This document shows, in pieces, positions 19,783-29,325 of a stretch of DNA of 64,000 nucleotides (positions within the stretch are counted from its first letter, which is position 1; the number at the start of each line of letters is the position of its first letter). A model generated the notes under the pieces. The model was given only the letters and a program-made list of their open reading frames with translations, was not told the DNA's origin and searched no databases. Source of the DNA: Actinomyces sp. zg-332 (GTDB lineage: Bacteria > Actinomycetota > Actinomycetes > Actinomycetales > Actinomycetaceae). Location: assembly GCF_011751945.2 (NCBI RefSeq), contig NZ_CP064951.1, positions 62,001 to 126,000 of the forward strand. The letters run 5' to 3'. A program made the translations under genes and the position numbers.

Positions 19783-20214
19783 ATGAGAGCGGTTTTACAA
19801 AGAGTCAATGGAGCTAGTGTAAGTGTTGCTGGAGAGCAAATTTCAGGTTTCACATCAAAAGGAATCATGGTTTTGCTTGGTATAACTGATAGTGATACTG
19901 ATGTTGAAGTAGAATTTATCGCCAGAAAAATTGCTGACTTGCGAATAATGGATGACGAAAAATCTGTGCTGGATTTAGGGTTACCAGTGATGGTAATTTC
20001 GCAATTTACTTTATATGGCGATGCTCGTAAAGGACGCAGACCGACTTGGATAAAAGCTGCTAAAGGGGATATTGCTGAACCTCTAGTTGCCAAAGTAGTT
20101 TTAGCTTTGCAAAATATGGGGATTGAAGTACATGAAGGACGTTTTGGTGCCGATATGCAGGTGTCTATTGTAAATGATGGTCCGTTTACTATTTTACTAG
20201 ATACAGATAAGTAG
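19783..20214 (+). CDS. dtd: D-aminoacyl-tRNA deacylase
   Basis: Hydrolyses D-amino acids (and glycine mischarged on tRNA-Ala) from tRNA, a chiral proofreading step. The N-terminus MRAVLQRV is canonical, the active-site motif SQFTLYGD and the cross-subunit motif NDGPFT are both present, and the 143-aa length is normal. AAAGGGA precedes the ATG. It lies 17 bp after ygfZ, as the last gene of the run. Confidence 0.95.
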   Translation: MRAVLQRVNGASVSVAGEQISGFTSKGIMVLLGITDSDTDVEVEFIARKIADLRIMDDEKSVLDLGLPVMVISQFTLYGDARKGRRPTWIKAAKGDIAEPLVAKVVLALQNMGIEVHEGRFGADMQVSIVNDGPFTILLDTDK

Positions 20215-20223
20215 AATTTGCTT

Positions 20224-20250
20224 GAAGTTACGATATTGTAACTTCTTACT
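20224..20250 (+). terminator. hairpin after dtd
   Basis: Perfect 8-bp stem GAAGTTAC / GTAACTTC with a six-base loop and a T-rich tail. The remainder of the 20215-20531 spacer is the AT-rich clpC promoter region, where I see no clear operator. Confidence 0.65.
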
Positions 20251-20531
20251 TCATATATTTATCAATTATTTATAGTGTTTATTTGTATAGTAGATGGATA
20301 GTATTTATAGATTTTCTGCTTTAACGTGTTGTGTAAACTGATAGACAAATTTATGTTATTTTCACCTTAAGATTTAGTTTATTAAAGTTTTACTACTGTA
20401 GACATAAATATAAAAATTCACCCAATAGCGAAATACTGAAAAAAGTGTAGAAAATCTTTATGCATGGGGATAATCTGTAACAAGTAGATTTATAAGTTTT
20501 TTTAAATAAAATCCATCAGGAGATTAAAACC

Positions 20532-23141
20532 ATGTTTGAACGGTTTACAGATAGAGCAAGACGTGTAGTTGTGCTGGCTCAAGATGAAGCAAGAGGACTT
20601 AACCACAGTTATATTGGCACTGAGCACGTTCTACTTGGTTTGATTAATGAGGGTGAGGGTGTGGCATCAAAAGCCTTGGAATCTATGAAGATTTCCCTAG
20701 ATGCTGTGCGTGAAAAAGTTATTGACATGATTGGTAAAGGTGACACAGAAATTACTGGTCACATTCCTTTCACACCTCGTGCTAAGAAAGTTTTAGAATT
20801 GTCTTTGCGTGAAGCAGTTCAACTAGGACATAACTACATTGGTACTGAACATATTCTTCTAGGTTTGCTACGCGAGGGTGAAGGTGTAGCTGCACAAGTT
20901 TTGAAGAAACTAGGCGCTGATCTTGAAACTGTTCGCCAAAAAGTCGTACATATGATTTCTGGATATCAAGGTGATCCTTTCAAAGAAGCTGTTGGCGTTG
21001 GTGGTCCAAGTGGTATGCAACAAAACGGAAGTGTACTAGAAAATTATGGTGTTAACCTTTCAGAACAAGCACTTGAAGGAAAACTTGATCCTGTTGTTGG
21101 ACGTTCGACAGAAATGGAACGTGTAATACAAATTTTGTCACGTAGATCAAAGAATAACCCTGTGCTTATTGGAGAACCTGGTGTTGGTAAAACTGCGGTT
21201 GTGGAAGGATTAGCACAAGCAATTATTCACGGAGACGTTCCAGAAATAATTAAGGATAAAATTATTTTCTCATTGGATCTTGGTTCTCTAGTTGCTGGTT
21301 CTCGTTACCGCGGTGATTTTGAAGAACGTTTGAAAAAAGTATTGAAAGAAATCAAGTCAAGAGGAAATATTATTGTTTTCATTGATGAGATTCATACTCT
21401 TGTAGGTGCTGGTGCTGCTGAAGGTGCAGTTGATGCTGTATCAATTTTGAAACCTATGATGGCACGTGGTGAATTGCAGACAATAGGTGCAACTACACTA
21501 GATGAGTACCGTAAACATATTGAAAAAGATGCTGCACTTGAGCGTCGTTTCCAGCCTGTAAAAGTTGATCCGCCAAATGTTGAAGAAACAATCAAAATTC
21601 TTAAAGGCTTACGTGACCGCTACGAGGCTCATCACCGTGTAATTATCACTGATGAAGCTTTGGAAGCAGCGGCTACTTTATCTGATAGGTATATTTCTGA
21701 TAGATTCTTGCCAGATAAAGCTATTGACTTGGTTGATGAAGCCGGTGCACGTTTACGTATAAAGAACTTAACCGCTCCTGAACACATACGTGAGTTCGCT
21801 GATAAGCTTACTGATGTTCGTCGTAGAAAAGAATCAGCTGTTGATGATCAGAACTTTGAAATGGCTGCTACTTTGCGCGATGAAGAAGATGTGCTTATCA
21901 AACAACGTGACGAACAAATTCAGCAGTGGCGTAACTCTGACTTAGATAGGATTAGCGAAGTTACTGAGGATACTATTGCCGAAGTTTTGGCTATGATGAC
22001 TGGTATTCCAGTTGTGAAGATTACTGAGGCAGAGGCTTCACGTTTGAAGCACATGGAAGAAGCATTACACAAACGCGTTATTGGTCAGGACAAAGCTGTT
22101 ACAGTTCTATCTCAGTCTATTCGTAGAACAAGAGCTGGTTTGAAAGATCCAAAGCGTCCAGGTGGCTCATTTATTTTTGCCGGCCCAACAGGTGTTGGTA
22201 AAACTGAGTTAGCCAAAGCGGTCGCTGAGTTTCTATTTGATGATGAAGATGCATTGATTCAGCTAGATATGAGCGAATTTGGTGAAAAGCACACTGCTAG
22301 CCGTTTGTTCGGTGCCCCTCCGGGATATGTTGGATATGACGAAGGTGGACAGTTAACTGAAAAAGTTCGTCGTCGCCCATTCTCTGTTGTTCTCTTTGAT
22401 GAGATTGAAAAAGCACATCCAGATATCTTCAACTCATTGCTACAGATTCTAGAAGAAGGTCGTTTGACTGACTCTCAGGGTCGTATGGTCGACTTTAAGA
22501 ATACAGTAATAATAATGACAACTAACTTGGGAACTAAGGACGCTACTAAGGCTGTGATGACTGGTTTCCAAGCACAAGGTGAACTAGCTGACACATATTC
22601 TCGTATGAAATCTAAGGTTTCAGAAGAATTGAAGCAGCATTTCCGTCCAGAATTCCTAAACCGTGTGGACGAGATTGTTGTATTCCCACCACTTGTGAAG
22701 GAAGAAATCATCCAGATTGTTGATTTGATGATTGCTCGCCTAGATGATCGTATGCGTCAGCAAAACATGGAAATTGTTTTGACTGATAAGGCAAAAGAAC
22801 TTTTGGCTCAGCAGGGATACGATCCAACACTTGGTGCTAGACCTTTGCGTCGAGCTATTCAGCGTGGTATCGAAGATGCTTTGAGTGAGAAGATTTTATT
22901 TGGAGAAATCACTTCAGGTTCAAAAGTTATAGTTGATACTGTAGGTGATGACTTTGATGCAATCTTCACTTTTTCTTCAATGCCGTTGGAAAGTATAGAT
23001 AAAGCTGAAAAAGAAGTTAAAGAACAGGTAGAGGAACTAGGCTCTGGTGAGTCTACTCCTATGTCTTTAGGTTCAAACCTTGAAAATAGTGTTGAAGATG
23101 ATAGTACAGGAACTACTGAAGTTGAAAGTGATAAATTGTAA
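20532..23141 (+). CDS. clpC: ATP-dependent Clp protease ATPase subunit ClpC
   Basis: Hexameric AAA+ unfoldase that feeds proteins to ClpP. Two N-domain repeats occupy residues 1-145, the first AAA module has Walker [10 protein letters not shown] (about 218), a UVR-type coiled middle lies near 420-460, and the second module has GPTGVGKTE (about 553). The C-terminal 70 residues form an acidic, Ser/Glu-rich extension that makes it longer (869 aa) than the usual 810-850. AGGAG precedes the ATG. Monocistronic, with a strong terminator. Confidence 0.97.
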   Translation: MFERFTDRARRVVVLAQDEARGLNHSYIGTEHVLLGLINEGEGVASKALESMKISLDAVREKVIDMIGKGDTEITGHIPFTPRAKKVLELSLREAVQLGHNYIGTEHILLGLLREGEGVAAQVLKKLGADLETVRQKVVHMISGYQGDPFKEAVGVGGPSGMQQNGSVLENYGVNLSEQALEGKLDPVVGRSTEMERVIQILSRRSKNNPVLIGEPGVGKTAVVEGLAQAIIHGDVPEIIKDKIIFSLDLGSLVAGSRYRGDFEERLKKVLKEIKSRGNIIVFIDEIHTLVGAGAAEGAVDAVSILKPMMARGELQTIGATTLDEYRKHIEKDAALERRFQPVKVDPPNVEETIKILKGLRDRYEAHHRVIITDEALEAAATLSDRYISDRFLPDKAIDLVDEAGARLRIKNLTAPEHIREFADKLTDVRRRKESAVDDQNFEMAATLRDEEDVLIKQRDEQIQQWRNSDLDRISEVTEDTIAEVLAMMTGIPVVKITEAEASRLKHMEEALHKRVIGQDKAVTVLSQSIRRTRAGLKDPKRPGGSFIFAGPTGVGKTELAKAVAEFLFDDEDALIQLDMSEFGEKHTASRLFGAPPGYVGYDEGGQLTEKVRRRPFSVVLFDEIEKAHPDIFNSLLQILEEGRLTDSQGRMVDFKNTVIIMTTNLGTKDATKAVMTGFQAQGELADTYSRMKSKVSEELKQHFRPEFLNRVDEIVVFPPLVKEEIIQIVDLMIARLDDRMRQQNMEIVLTDKAKELLAQQGYDPTLGARPLRRAIQRGIEDALSEKILFGEITSGSKVIVDTVGDDFDAIFTFSSMPLESIDKAEKEVKEQVEELGSGESTPMSLGSNLENSVEDDSTGTTEVESDKL

Positions 23142-23828
23142 AATTTGCTTACCTGTAAAATACATAGCAAGTAGGTAAATGCTAAAATTATTCACATTTT
23201 ACTTATTGTAAGATTCCTAAATGCTCCAAATCTGAACGAATAACAGATTTGCTAGAACATCTAAACTTATAGATGGGAATCTGTATAATTTACGTATGTG
23301 AAGCCACTAGAAATATCTAGTGGCTTCACACATTTTAAACATGCCACATTAACTAAATAAAGACGAGATGTAAATTTAAGAATGAAGTAAATAATTCAAT
23401 GCTTACAGGGAACTATTTTTGATTTTAAACTTATTTTGTAGATATTGATGAGTATCTATTTTATATAGCTTGTATGTTATTTGATACGAATTTACTTTTA
23501 GTTATACTTATTTGGCTTATTTGAAACAGATAAGTTACTTACGTTTTATATTTCAGTAATTTGATAATTGCTGGTTACGATATGATGTGAAGTAAATTAT
23601 CAGATAGATAAACTATTTTTTAGTCAAAGCACCATCCATTTTATTATTTAATTCACTCAGTAATGTAATGATATATAACATTGTTATAACAAAGTTTTTC
23701 CGTTTAGTGTTTTCTGGAATAAATCAAAGGTATTTTATTATTTAAAATTTACTTGTTTCATCATTTTTGATTCGGTAGAGTAGTAACGGTAAACATTGTG
23801 ACAATAAACACATTACAATGGAGTAATA
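23142..23828. other. 687-bp intergenic region between clpC and ppdK
   Basis: Holds the clpC terminator (23297-23336) and the ppdK promoter region. The rest is AT-rich with no ORF or repeat. Confidence 0.5.
23297..23336 (+). terminator. strong hairpin after clpC
   Basis: A perfect 15-bp stem (23297-23311 with 23316-23330), four-base loop and a short TTTT. It lies 155 bp after clpC and is preceded by a TATAAT-like sequence at 23284-23289, so it could also end a short independent transcript. Confidence 0.75.
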
Positions 23829-26528
23829 ATGACAAAATACGTTTACGACTTCTCGGAAGGGAATAAAGATCTCAAAGATTTACTAGGTGGCAAAGGCGCT
23901 AACTTAGCAGAAATGACAAATCTAGGGATACCAGTACCTCCAGGATTCACAATAACTACTCATGCTTGCAGACAATTTTTAAAGAATAATAAATCTCCTC
24001 AAGAATTGGACATACAAGTAACTACTCATTTACGTAAGTTAGAGGAAAGACTTGGTAAATACCTAGGGGCTGAAAACAATCCATTACTAGTATCGGTTCG
24101 TTCAGGTGCTAAGTTCTCAATGCCTGGAATGATGGAAACTGTATTAAATATTGGATTGTCTGATAAGTCTGTTGTAGGTTTAGCAAAGGCATCTAATGAT
24201 GAACGTTTTGCATGGGACTCCTACAGGCGACTTATACAAATGTTTGGTAAAACAGTTTTGGATATAGATGGTGACTTATATTCAGATATTCTAGATGACC
24301 TTAAAGAAGAAAAAGGTTACAAGAGTGATACAGAATTAACTGTTGAAGATTTGAAGAAGCTAGTCCAAGAATTCAAGAGAATTACTAAAGAAAATGCTGG
24401 TATAGATTTTCCTCAGAACCCAAGAGTTCAGCTTGATATGGCGATAGAGGCTGTATTTAAGTCATGGAATACTGAAAGAGCAATACTATATCGTCGTCGT
24501 GAGAAAATTCCAAATGATTTGGGAACAGCAGTAAATATTTGCACAATGGTATTTGGTAACATGGGTGAAGACTCTGGCACAGGTGTGTGTTTTACTCGTG
24601 ACCCAGCCACAGGTAAAACTGGTGTTTACGGCGACTACTTGATGAACGCACAAGGTGAGGATGTAGTTGCTGGAATTAGAAACACTTTACCTCTATCAGC
24701 GTTAAAAGAGACAAATACACAGTGCTATGAAGAGCTTTTGCAGATTATCCACAAACTGGAAACTCACTATCGTGATTTGTGTGATATAGAGTTTACAATT
24801 GAAAAAGGTAAGCTATGGATGTTGCAAACTCGTGTTGGAAAGCGTACTGCTGCTGCAGCTTTCAAAGTTGCAACACAGCTAGTGGACGAGAAGTTAATTA
24901 CTCAAGATGAAGCTTTGATGCGTGTAAATGGAGCATTTTTGACACAGCTAATGTTCCCTCAGTTTGACTCAAACTCCAAACCACGTCTGCTGACTCGTGC
25001 GATGCCTGCATCTCCTGGTGCTGCTGTAGGTGAAATAGTCTTTGATAATGAAGAGGCAATAGAGCGTACAAAAGCTGGAGCTAAGGTAATCTTGGTGCGC
25101 CGTGAGACTAATCCTGACGATTTGCCTGGTATGGTAGCAGCTCAAGGTGTTTTGACAGCTAGAGGTGGTAAAACTTCTCATGCTGCTGTAGTGGCTCGTG
25201 GTATGGGTAAGACTTGTGTATGCGGTGCTGAAAGCTTAAAAATTGATGTAAATAAAAAGACTCTTTCAGTAGGTGATGTTGTTCTAACATCGGGTGACAC
25301 CATTGCTATAGACGGAACTACTGGTGAAGTTTTCCTAGGAGAAGTACCTGTTGTAGATTCAGCTGTTACAACTTACTTGCGTAAGGGGTTAGAGGCTGGA
25401 CTCGAGAGTGCAAAATCTGAGGATACAAGAGAACTAGTCAAGTGCGTTGACCGGTTGTTACGTCACGCTGATAAAGTTCGTTCTTTAGGTGTAAGAGCAA
25501 ATGCTGATACTCCTTTAGATTCAAGCAGAGCTCTAGAATTTGGAGCTGAAGGTATTGGGTTATGCCGTACAGAACATATGTTTTTGGGTGAACGTAGAGC
25601 GTTGATTGAGCGTGTAATTCTGTCTGATGAGAATTCTCGTGAACGCGAAGAAGCGTTATCAGCTTTGTTACCTTTGCAGAAAGCTGATTTCATAAATATG
25701 TTCAAAATTATGGATAGCAAGCCAGTTACTGTGCGTTTGATTGATCCACCTTTACACGAATTTTTACCTGATTTGGTTACTTTAGAAGTGAAAGTAGCTT
25801 TAAATAATGAACGTGGAATAGTGGACGAAAATGACAATCGCATGCTTGAAGCTGTCAGAAAGATGCATGAAGCTAATCCTATGCTTGGTTTACGTGGTGT
25901 GCGTTTAGGCTTAGTTGTACGAGGATTATTTGAGTTACAAATTCAAGCTATTGTTGAGGCTTGCGTGCATTTACGCAAAGAAGGATACAATCCTATGCCT
26001 GAAATTATGGTGCCTCTAGTTGGATCTGTGCGTGAATTACAAATTGTTCGTCAACGTGCTGAAAAAATTATAAATACTGTTAGCGTTGAAAATAAGATAA
26101 AACTAAGTATTCCTATTGGTTGTATGGTTGAACTGCCACGAGCTGCAGTCACAAGTGAATATTTAGCTGAAGAAGCTGATTTCTTTAGCTTCGGTACTAA
26201 TGACTTGACTCAAACAACTTGGGGATTCAGCCGCGACGATGTGGAGAGCATATTCTTCCAAGACTATGTTGACTATGGTGTATTTGGGGTTTCTCCTTTT
26301 GAAACTATTGATTTCAATGGAGTTGGAAGAATGGTTAAACTCGGTGTTGAAGGTGGACGTAAAACTAATCCTAAGATAAAGATGGGTGTTTGTGGTGAAC
26401 ATGGTGGTGACCCAGAATCTATCGATTTCTTTAACTCTGTAGGGTTGAATTATGTTTCTTGCTCACCATTTAGAGTGCCTATTGCTCGACTAGAAGCAGG
26501 TAGAGCAGCTGTTTTGCATAAGAAGTAA
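23829..26528 (+). CDS. ppdK: pyruvate, phosphate dikinase
   Basis: Interconverts pyruvate, ATP and phosphate with PEP, AMP and pyrophosphate, allowing PPi-linked glycolysis or gluconeogenesis. The ATP-grasp domain starts with LLGGKGANLAEM, the phosphohistidine domain has GGKTSHAAVVARGMG with catalytic His near 450 and the regulatory Thr two residues before it, and the PEP barrel ends with GVCGEHGGDP carrying the catalytic cysteine (about 854). 899 aa is slightly long for the family. GGAG lies before the ATG. No regulatory kinase gene is adjacent. Confidence 0.97.
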   Translation: MTKYVYDFSEGNKDLKDLLGGKGANLAEMTNLGIPVPPGFTITTHACRQFLKNNKSPQELDIQVTTHLRKLEERLGKYLGAENNPLLVSVRSGAKFSMPGMMETVLNIGLSDKSVVGLAKASNDERFAWDSYRRLIQMFGKTVLDIDGDLYSDILDDLKEEKGYKSDTELTVEDLKKLVQEFKRITKENAGIDFPQNPRVQLDMAIEAVFKSWNTERAILYRRREKIPNDLGTAVNICTMVFGNMGEDSGTGVCFTRDPATGKTGVYGDYLMNAQGEDVVAGIRNTLPLSALKETNTQCYEELLQIIHKLETHYRDLCDIEFTIEKGKLWMLQTRVGKRTAAAAFKVATQLVDEKLITQDEALMRVNGAFLTQLMFPQFDSNSKPRLLTRAMPASPGAAVGEIVFDNEEAIERTKAGAKVILVRRETNPDDLPGMVAAQGVLTARGGKTSHAAVVARGMGKTCVCGAESLKIDVNKKTLSVGDVVLTSGDTIAIDGTTGEVFLGEVPVVDSAVTTYLRKGLEAGLESAKSEDTRELVKCVDRLLRHADKVRSLGVRANADTPLDSSRALEFGAEGIGLCRTEHMFLGERRALIERVILSDENSREREEALSALLPLQKADFINMFKIMDSKPVTVRLIDPPLHEFLPDLVTLEVKVALNNERGIVDENDNRMLEAVRKMHEANPMLGLRGVRLGLVVRGLFELQIQAIVEACVHLRKEGYNPMPEIMVPLVGSVRELQIVRQRAEKIINTVSVENKIKLSIPIGCMVELPRAAVTSEYLAEEADFFSFGTNDLTQTTWGFSRDDVESIFFQDYVDYGVFGVSPFETIDFNGVGRMVKLGVEGGRKTNPKIKMGVCGEHGGDPESIDFFNSVGLNYVSCSPFRVPIARLEAGRAAVLHKK

Positions 26529-26559
26529 TTCCGATAATAGTTACTAAATGTACAATCTT

Positions 26560-26591
26560 ATTTTGTCCCTTGGTAAAACAGGGGACAAAAT
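26560..26591 (+). terminator. hairpin after ppdK
   Basis: 10-bp perfect stem ATTTTGTCCC / GGGACAAAAT. A T-run is lacking on the plus strand (GCTTT). Confidence 0.6.
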
Positions 26592-27030
26592 GCTTTAACA
26601 CGTTTTAAAAGAAGTCATGTAGAGCTATTGCTACATTTTTTAAACACAGCTTAGCAATATGATAGAATTTGTTTTATTTTTGAAGTAGGTTCTATTTATT
26701 ATCTTATATTTTTAGAATTATAACTGTTCGTATAGTTTTTACTCTTTAAGGTATTGTTTGAGCTATTTATTACAAATAATAATATTTTGCGGAGTTATAA
26801 TCTTTCTTAGAAATTTTCACTTTTCGTTTTATTGTTTAGATAGATGTTTTAAGAAAGAACAAGCTAGCATGAGAGAAAACTTAAGTAGAAGCTAATAACA
26901 TGTAAGTTTAGTATAAGTGGCGAAATAAGTATTTATTCTTTATTACTAAATTACTAAGAATACTGTATGAAACAATTCTTTTATATGAAGTAAAAAACTT
27001 TTAGAAGTAAGGTACAAAACACGAAGTTTT

Positions 27031-27074
27031 TTAAAAAAGTATTGGTGGAGAGGGTTTTTCTCCACCAATACTTT
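27031..27074 (-). terminator. terminator of the DAACS symporter gene
   Basis: Perfect 16-bp stem (27036-27051 with 27059-27074) followed on the minus strand by TTTTTT, ten bases after the stop codon. Confidence 0.92.
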
Positions 27075-27084
27075 GAATGTGATT

Positions 27085-28332
27085 TTATATGGTACTAGCG
27101 TTTTCTTCTTCGAACTTTTCAAGTTCATCTAGTTTTTCAGTAGCTAGTTCTAGTTCTTGTTTTGCACGGTCACCCATGGATAGTTTGTCGACGATCAATG
27201 CTATAGCACCGTCACCTGTTACGTTACATGCTGTACCGAATGAGTCGATTGCAATATATGTTGCAATCATGAAAGCTGTCATAGCTTCGTTGAAACCTAG
27301 CATACTCTGTAGCAAACCTATTGCTGTAACGATAGCTCCACCTGGAACACCTGGTGCTGCTACCATTGTGATAGCTAGCATGAACATAAAGCCTATGAAA
27401 TGAGGTACAGTTACGTGCATGCCGGATATGTACATTACGGTTAGTGAGAATGCTGTGATTTTCATCATTGATCCAGCTAAGTGGATTGTTGCACACAATG
27501 GGATTACAAAGTTTGTAACTTCTGGGCTAACACCGTTCTTCTTTGTTTGTTCTACAGTAACTGGAATTGTTGCTGCTGATGAAGATGTACCTAGAGCTGT
27601 GAAATATGCTGGTAACATGTTCTTTAGTGCTACTAGAGGATTCTTTCTTGATATTAGTCCAGCAACTCCGTATTGCAATAGCAGTAGTACGATGTGCAGT
27701 ACGAATACTAGTATGATTACTTTTAATGTTGTTGCGATAACACTTGCAGCTTGTCCTGTTGCTGTTATGTTTAGGAAGATTCCGAAAATGTGGAGTGGTA
27801 GTAGAGGGATAATAACCTTGCGGATAACACTCATTATGATATCGCGGAAACCATCGAATCCTTCTGAAAGTGAATTATTCTTTACATAAGCTAGTCCAAT
27901 ACCAATAATGAAAGATACTAGTAATGCACTCATTACGCCAAATAGTGGTGGCATTTCGATTTTAAAGTATGCTTCTAGCATATGTTCTTCGGGATTGGAT
28001 AAAGCAGCTAGGCCACTGTTTGCTTCTAATAATCTTGGGAAGGAAACCAAGCAGACTAAGTAAGTCATGAAACCTGAGAAAATTGTAGATGTGTATGCAA
28101 TCGCTGTAGTGAAAAATAGCCATTTACCACTTGATTTTCCTAGACCAGACAAACCTGGGATAACTAATCCAATAATGATTAGGGGTACGATGAATGATAA
28201 AAAGTTGCCAAATAGGCCATTAAATGTTACGAATACTTGGGAAAGTTGGTCAGGGAAGAATTGTCCACAGACTATTCCAAGCGTAATTGCTACTAACACC
28301 CTAAACAGGAGGTTATGAAATATCTTTTTCAT
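27085..28332 (-). CDS. dicarboxylate/amino acid:cation symporter (DAACS family)
   Basis: Sodium- or proton-coupled uptake of C4-dicarboxylates or acidic/neutral amino acids. The family hallmarks are present: a serine-rich re-entrant loop GTSSSAATIPVT, the TM7 region CATIHLAGSMMKI, and the substrate site DSFGTACNVTGDG near the end. The TM7 and TM8 motifs differ from typical GltP (NMDGT becomes HLAGS), so substrate is uncertain; a serine/threonine-type SstT relative is possible. I start at ATG 28332 (MKKIFHNLLFRV) because AAGGA precedes it; the ten upstream codons are unsupported. 415 aa. Confidence 0.88.
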   Translation of the reverse strand: MKKIFHNLLFRVLVAITLGIVCGQFFPDQLSQVFVTFNGLFGNFLSFIVPLIIIGLVIPGLSGLGKSSGKWLFFTTAIAYTSTIFSGFMTYLVCLVSFPRLLEANSGLAALSNPEEHMLEAYFKIEMPPLFGVMSALLVSFIIGIGLAYVKNNSLSEGFDGFRDIIMSVIRKVIIPLLPLHIFGIFLNITATGQAASVIATTLKVIILVFVLHIVLLLLQYGVAGLISRKNPLVALKNMLPAYFTALGTSSSAATIPVTVEQTKKNGVSPEVTNFVIPLCATIHLAGSMMKITAFSLTVMYISGMHVTVPHFIGFMFMLAITMVAAPGVPGGAIVTAIGLLQSMLGFNEAMTAFMIATYIAIDSFGTACNVTGDGAIALIVDKLSMGDRAKQELELATEKLDELEKFEEENASTI

Positions 28333-28558
28333 TGTTTTCCTTAAGTTTCTAAATTTTCTCATGCGGTGAGATTTTGTAATCTCTTTGCAAAATTAGTACT
28401 CTATATAATCACACTTTTTACTGAAAATATAAATATATTCTCACTATTTGGAATATTATAAAAAACAAAAGATTTAAAGTTTCGAAAACTGTTGAATTTT
28501 CAACAAATAAAAAAATAACATATTTCATTATTTGGACAAAAAGTGTACTTAATTGCTT

Positions 28559-29080
28559 TTATAAATAGTTTATTGCTATGCCCCAAACGTAAATAAGAAA
28601 GGAAAAGGTATTGAAAATAAGTCCGATTCGAGCTTTTCTATATCCTTGCCTAAAATGTGAGTAAGGTGCTTTTAAAGCGGAAATAGATAAAATAATTCCT
28701 AAAACACTTAAAGATAAGAAAACGAGAGGAATAAAAGTATAAAGAAAGTGGGTATCCCCATCTAAAATAATCAATAAAATAAATAAAAATGCAAATAGGC
28801 TAACAAAGTTTACAATACCTGTAACGAAAGAAAATTTAGAATATTTAACAAAAGGTATTGGAGGAGCGTTATATCCAGATTTAGCAAAAACAATATTAGG
28901 ATTAACTAACTCAGAGTTAGGAAAGTCACTAGTTTGGTAATCTTGTGCGTTAATTTTATAACTATCAAAGAAGAGCGAATCGTCTAGAAATAAAAAATCT
29001 GCATAATCTATCGAAGAATTAGAATTTAGGTTTGAAAACCTTTCATGTGTATTGAAATTCTCAGAATTAAAATTTGTCAT
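28559..29080 (-). CDS. hypothetical membrane protein, Asn/Ser-rich N-terminus and three TM helices
   Basis: A 173-aa protein whose first 75 residues are hydrophilic and rich in Asn, Ser, Asp and Phe, followed by three hydrophobic helices (about 85-108, 115-135, 150-172). The layout resembles the DUF4190-type small membrane proteins of actinobacteria, in which a disordered N-terminus precedes helix pairs, but I cannot confirm the family. The start is ATG 29080, with a strong AAGGAG eight bases upstream; an in-frame start 17 codons earlier has no ribosome binding site. It is divergent from the uracil permease gene. Confidence 0.65.
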   Translation of the reverse strand: MTNFNSENFNTHERFSNLNSNSSIDYADFLFLDDSLFFDSYKINAQDYQTSDFPNSELVNPNIVFAKSGYNAPPIPFVKYSKFSFVTGIVNFVSLFAFLFILLIILDGDTHFLYTFIPLVFLSLSVLGIILSISALKAPYSHFRQGYRKARIGLIFNTFSFLIYVWGIAINYL

Positions 29081-29157
29081 GCTAGCTCCTTTGTATAAGT
29101 AAACTATACGGTTAATAATTCTTATAAACAAATGTATTAGCTTTTTCTGTGAATATA

Positions 29158-29166
29158 TGTTATTAT
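29158..29166 (+). promoter_or_regulatory. extended -10 promoter of the uracil permease transcript
   Basis: TGTTATTAT fits an extended -10 (TGN plus TATTAT). The predicted transcript starts near 29173, exactly at the first leader hairpin. No good -35 is visible. Confidence 0.5.
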
Positions 29167-29171
29167 GGTAT

Positions 29172-29207
29172 CCCGAGTGGTGAGCAAAAGCACACTCGGA
29201 TTTTTTG
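29172..29207 (+). terminator. leader hairpin 1 (terminator-like) before the uracil permease
   Basis: CCGAGTG (29173-29179) pairs with CACTCGG (29193-29199), followed by six T. It sits at the very 5' end of the predicted leader, so it is either an attenuator or the end of an unseen upstream transcript. Confidence 0.7.
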
Positions 29208-29215
29208 TGTCAACT

Positions 29216-29258
29216 AGCCCGATGAGGCTAAACTGTCGGGTCAGTCCCGACTTTTTTT
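29216..29258 (+). promoter_or_regulatory. PyrR-type attenuator: antiterminator/terminator switch
   Basis: AGCCCGATGAGGCT (29216-29229) folds as AGCC-CGATGA-GGCT and matches 12 of 14 positions of the PyrR binding loop consensus ARUCCNGNGAGGYU as I recall it. CCCGA (29218-29222) can pair with TCGGG (29236-29240), which competes with the terminator GTCGGG/CCCGAC (29235-29240 with 29246-29251) that ends in seven T. The mutually exclusive pairings are those expected of UMP/PyrR-controlled attenuation. Confidence 0.65.
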
Positions 29259-29325
29259 ATGTCCGAGAGTCCAACTGTTTCCCCGCAATAAACAGAAGTC
29301 TTACAAGCGGAGAGAAGTGAATTAA

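Larger units (their letters stand above)
26529..27084. other. 556-bp intergenic region between convergent genes
   Basis: Contains a ppdK hairpin and the terminator of the DAACS transporter; otherwise AT-rich DNA with no supported feature. Confidence 0.5.

Noticed and set aside
23797-23812. CRP/GlxR-like TGTGA-N7-CACA before ppdK
   Set aside because: The site is imperfect and lies between the likely start site and the ATG; a single match in AT-rich DNA is weak.
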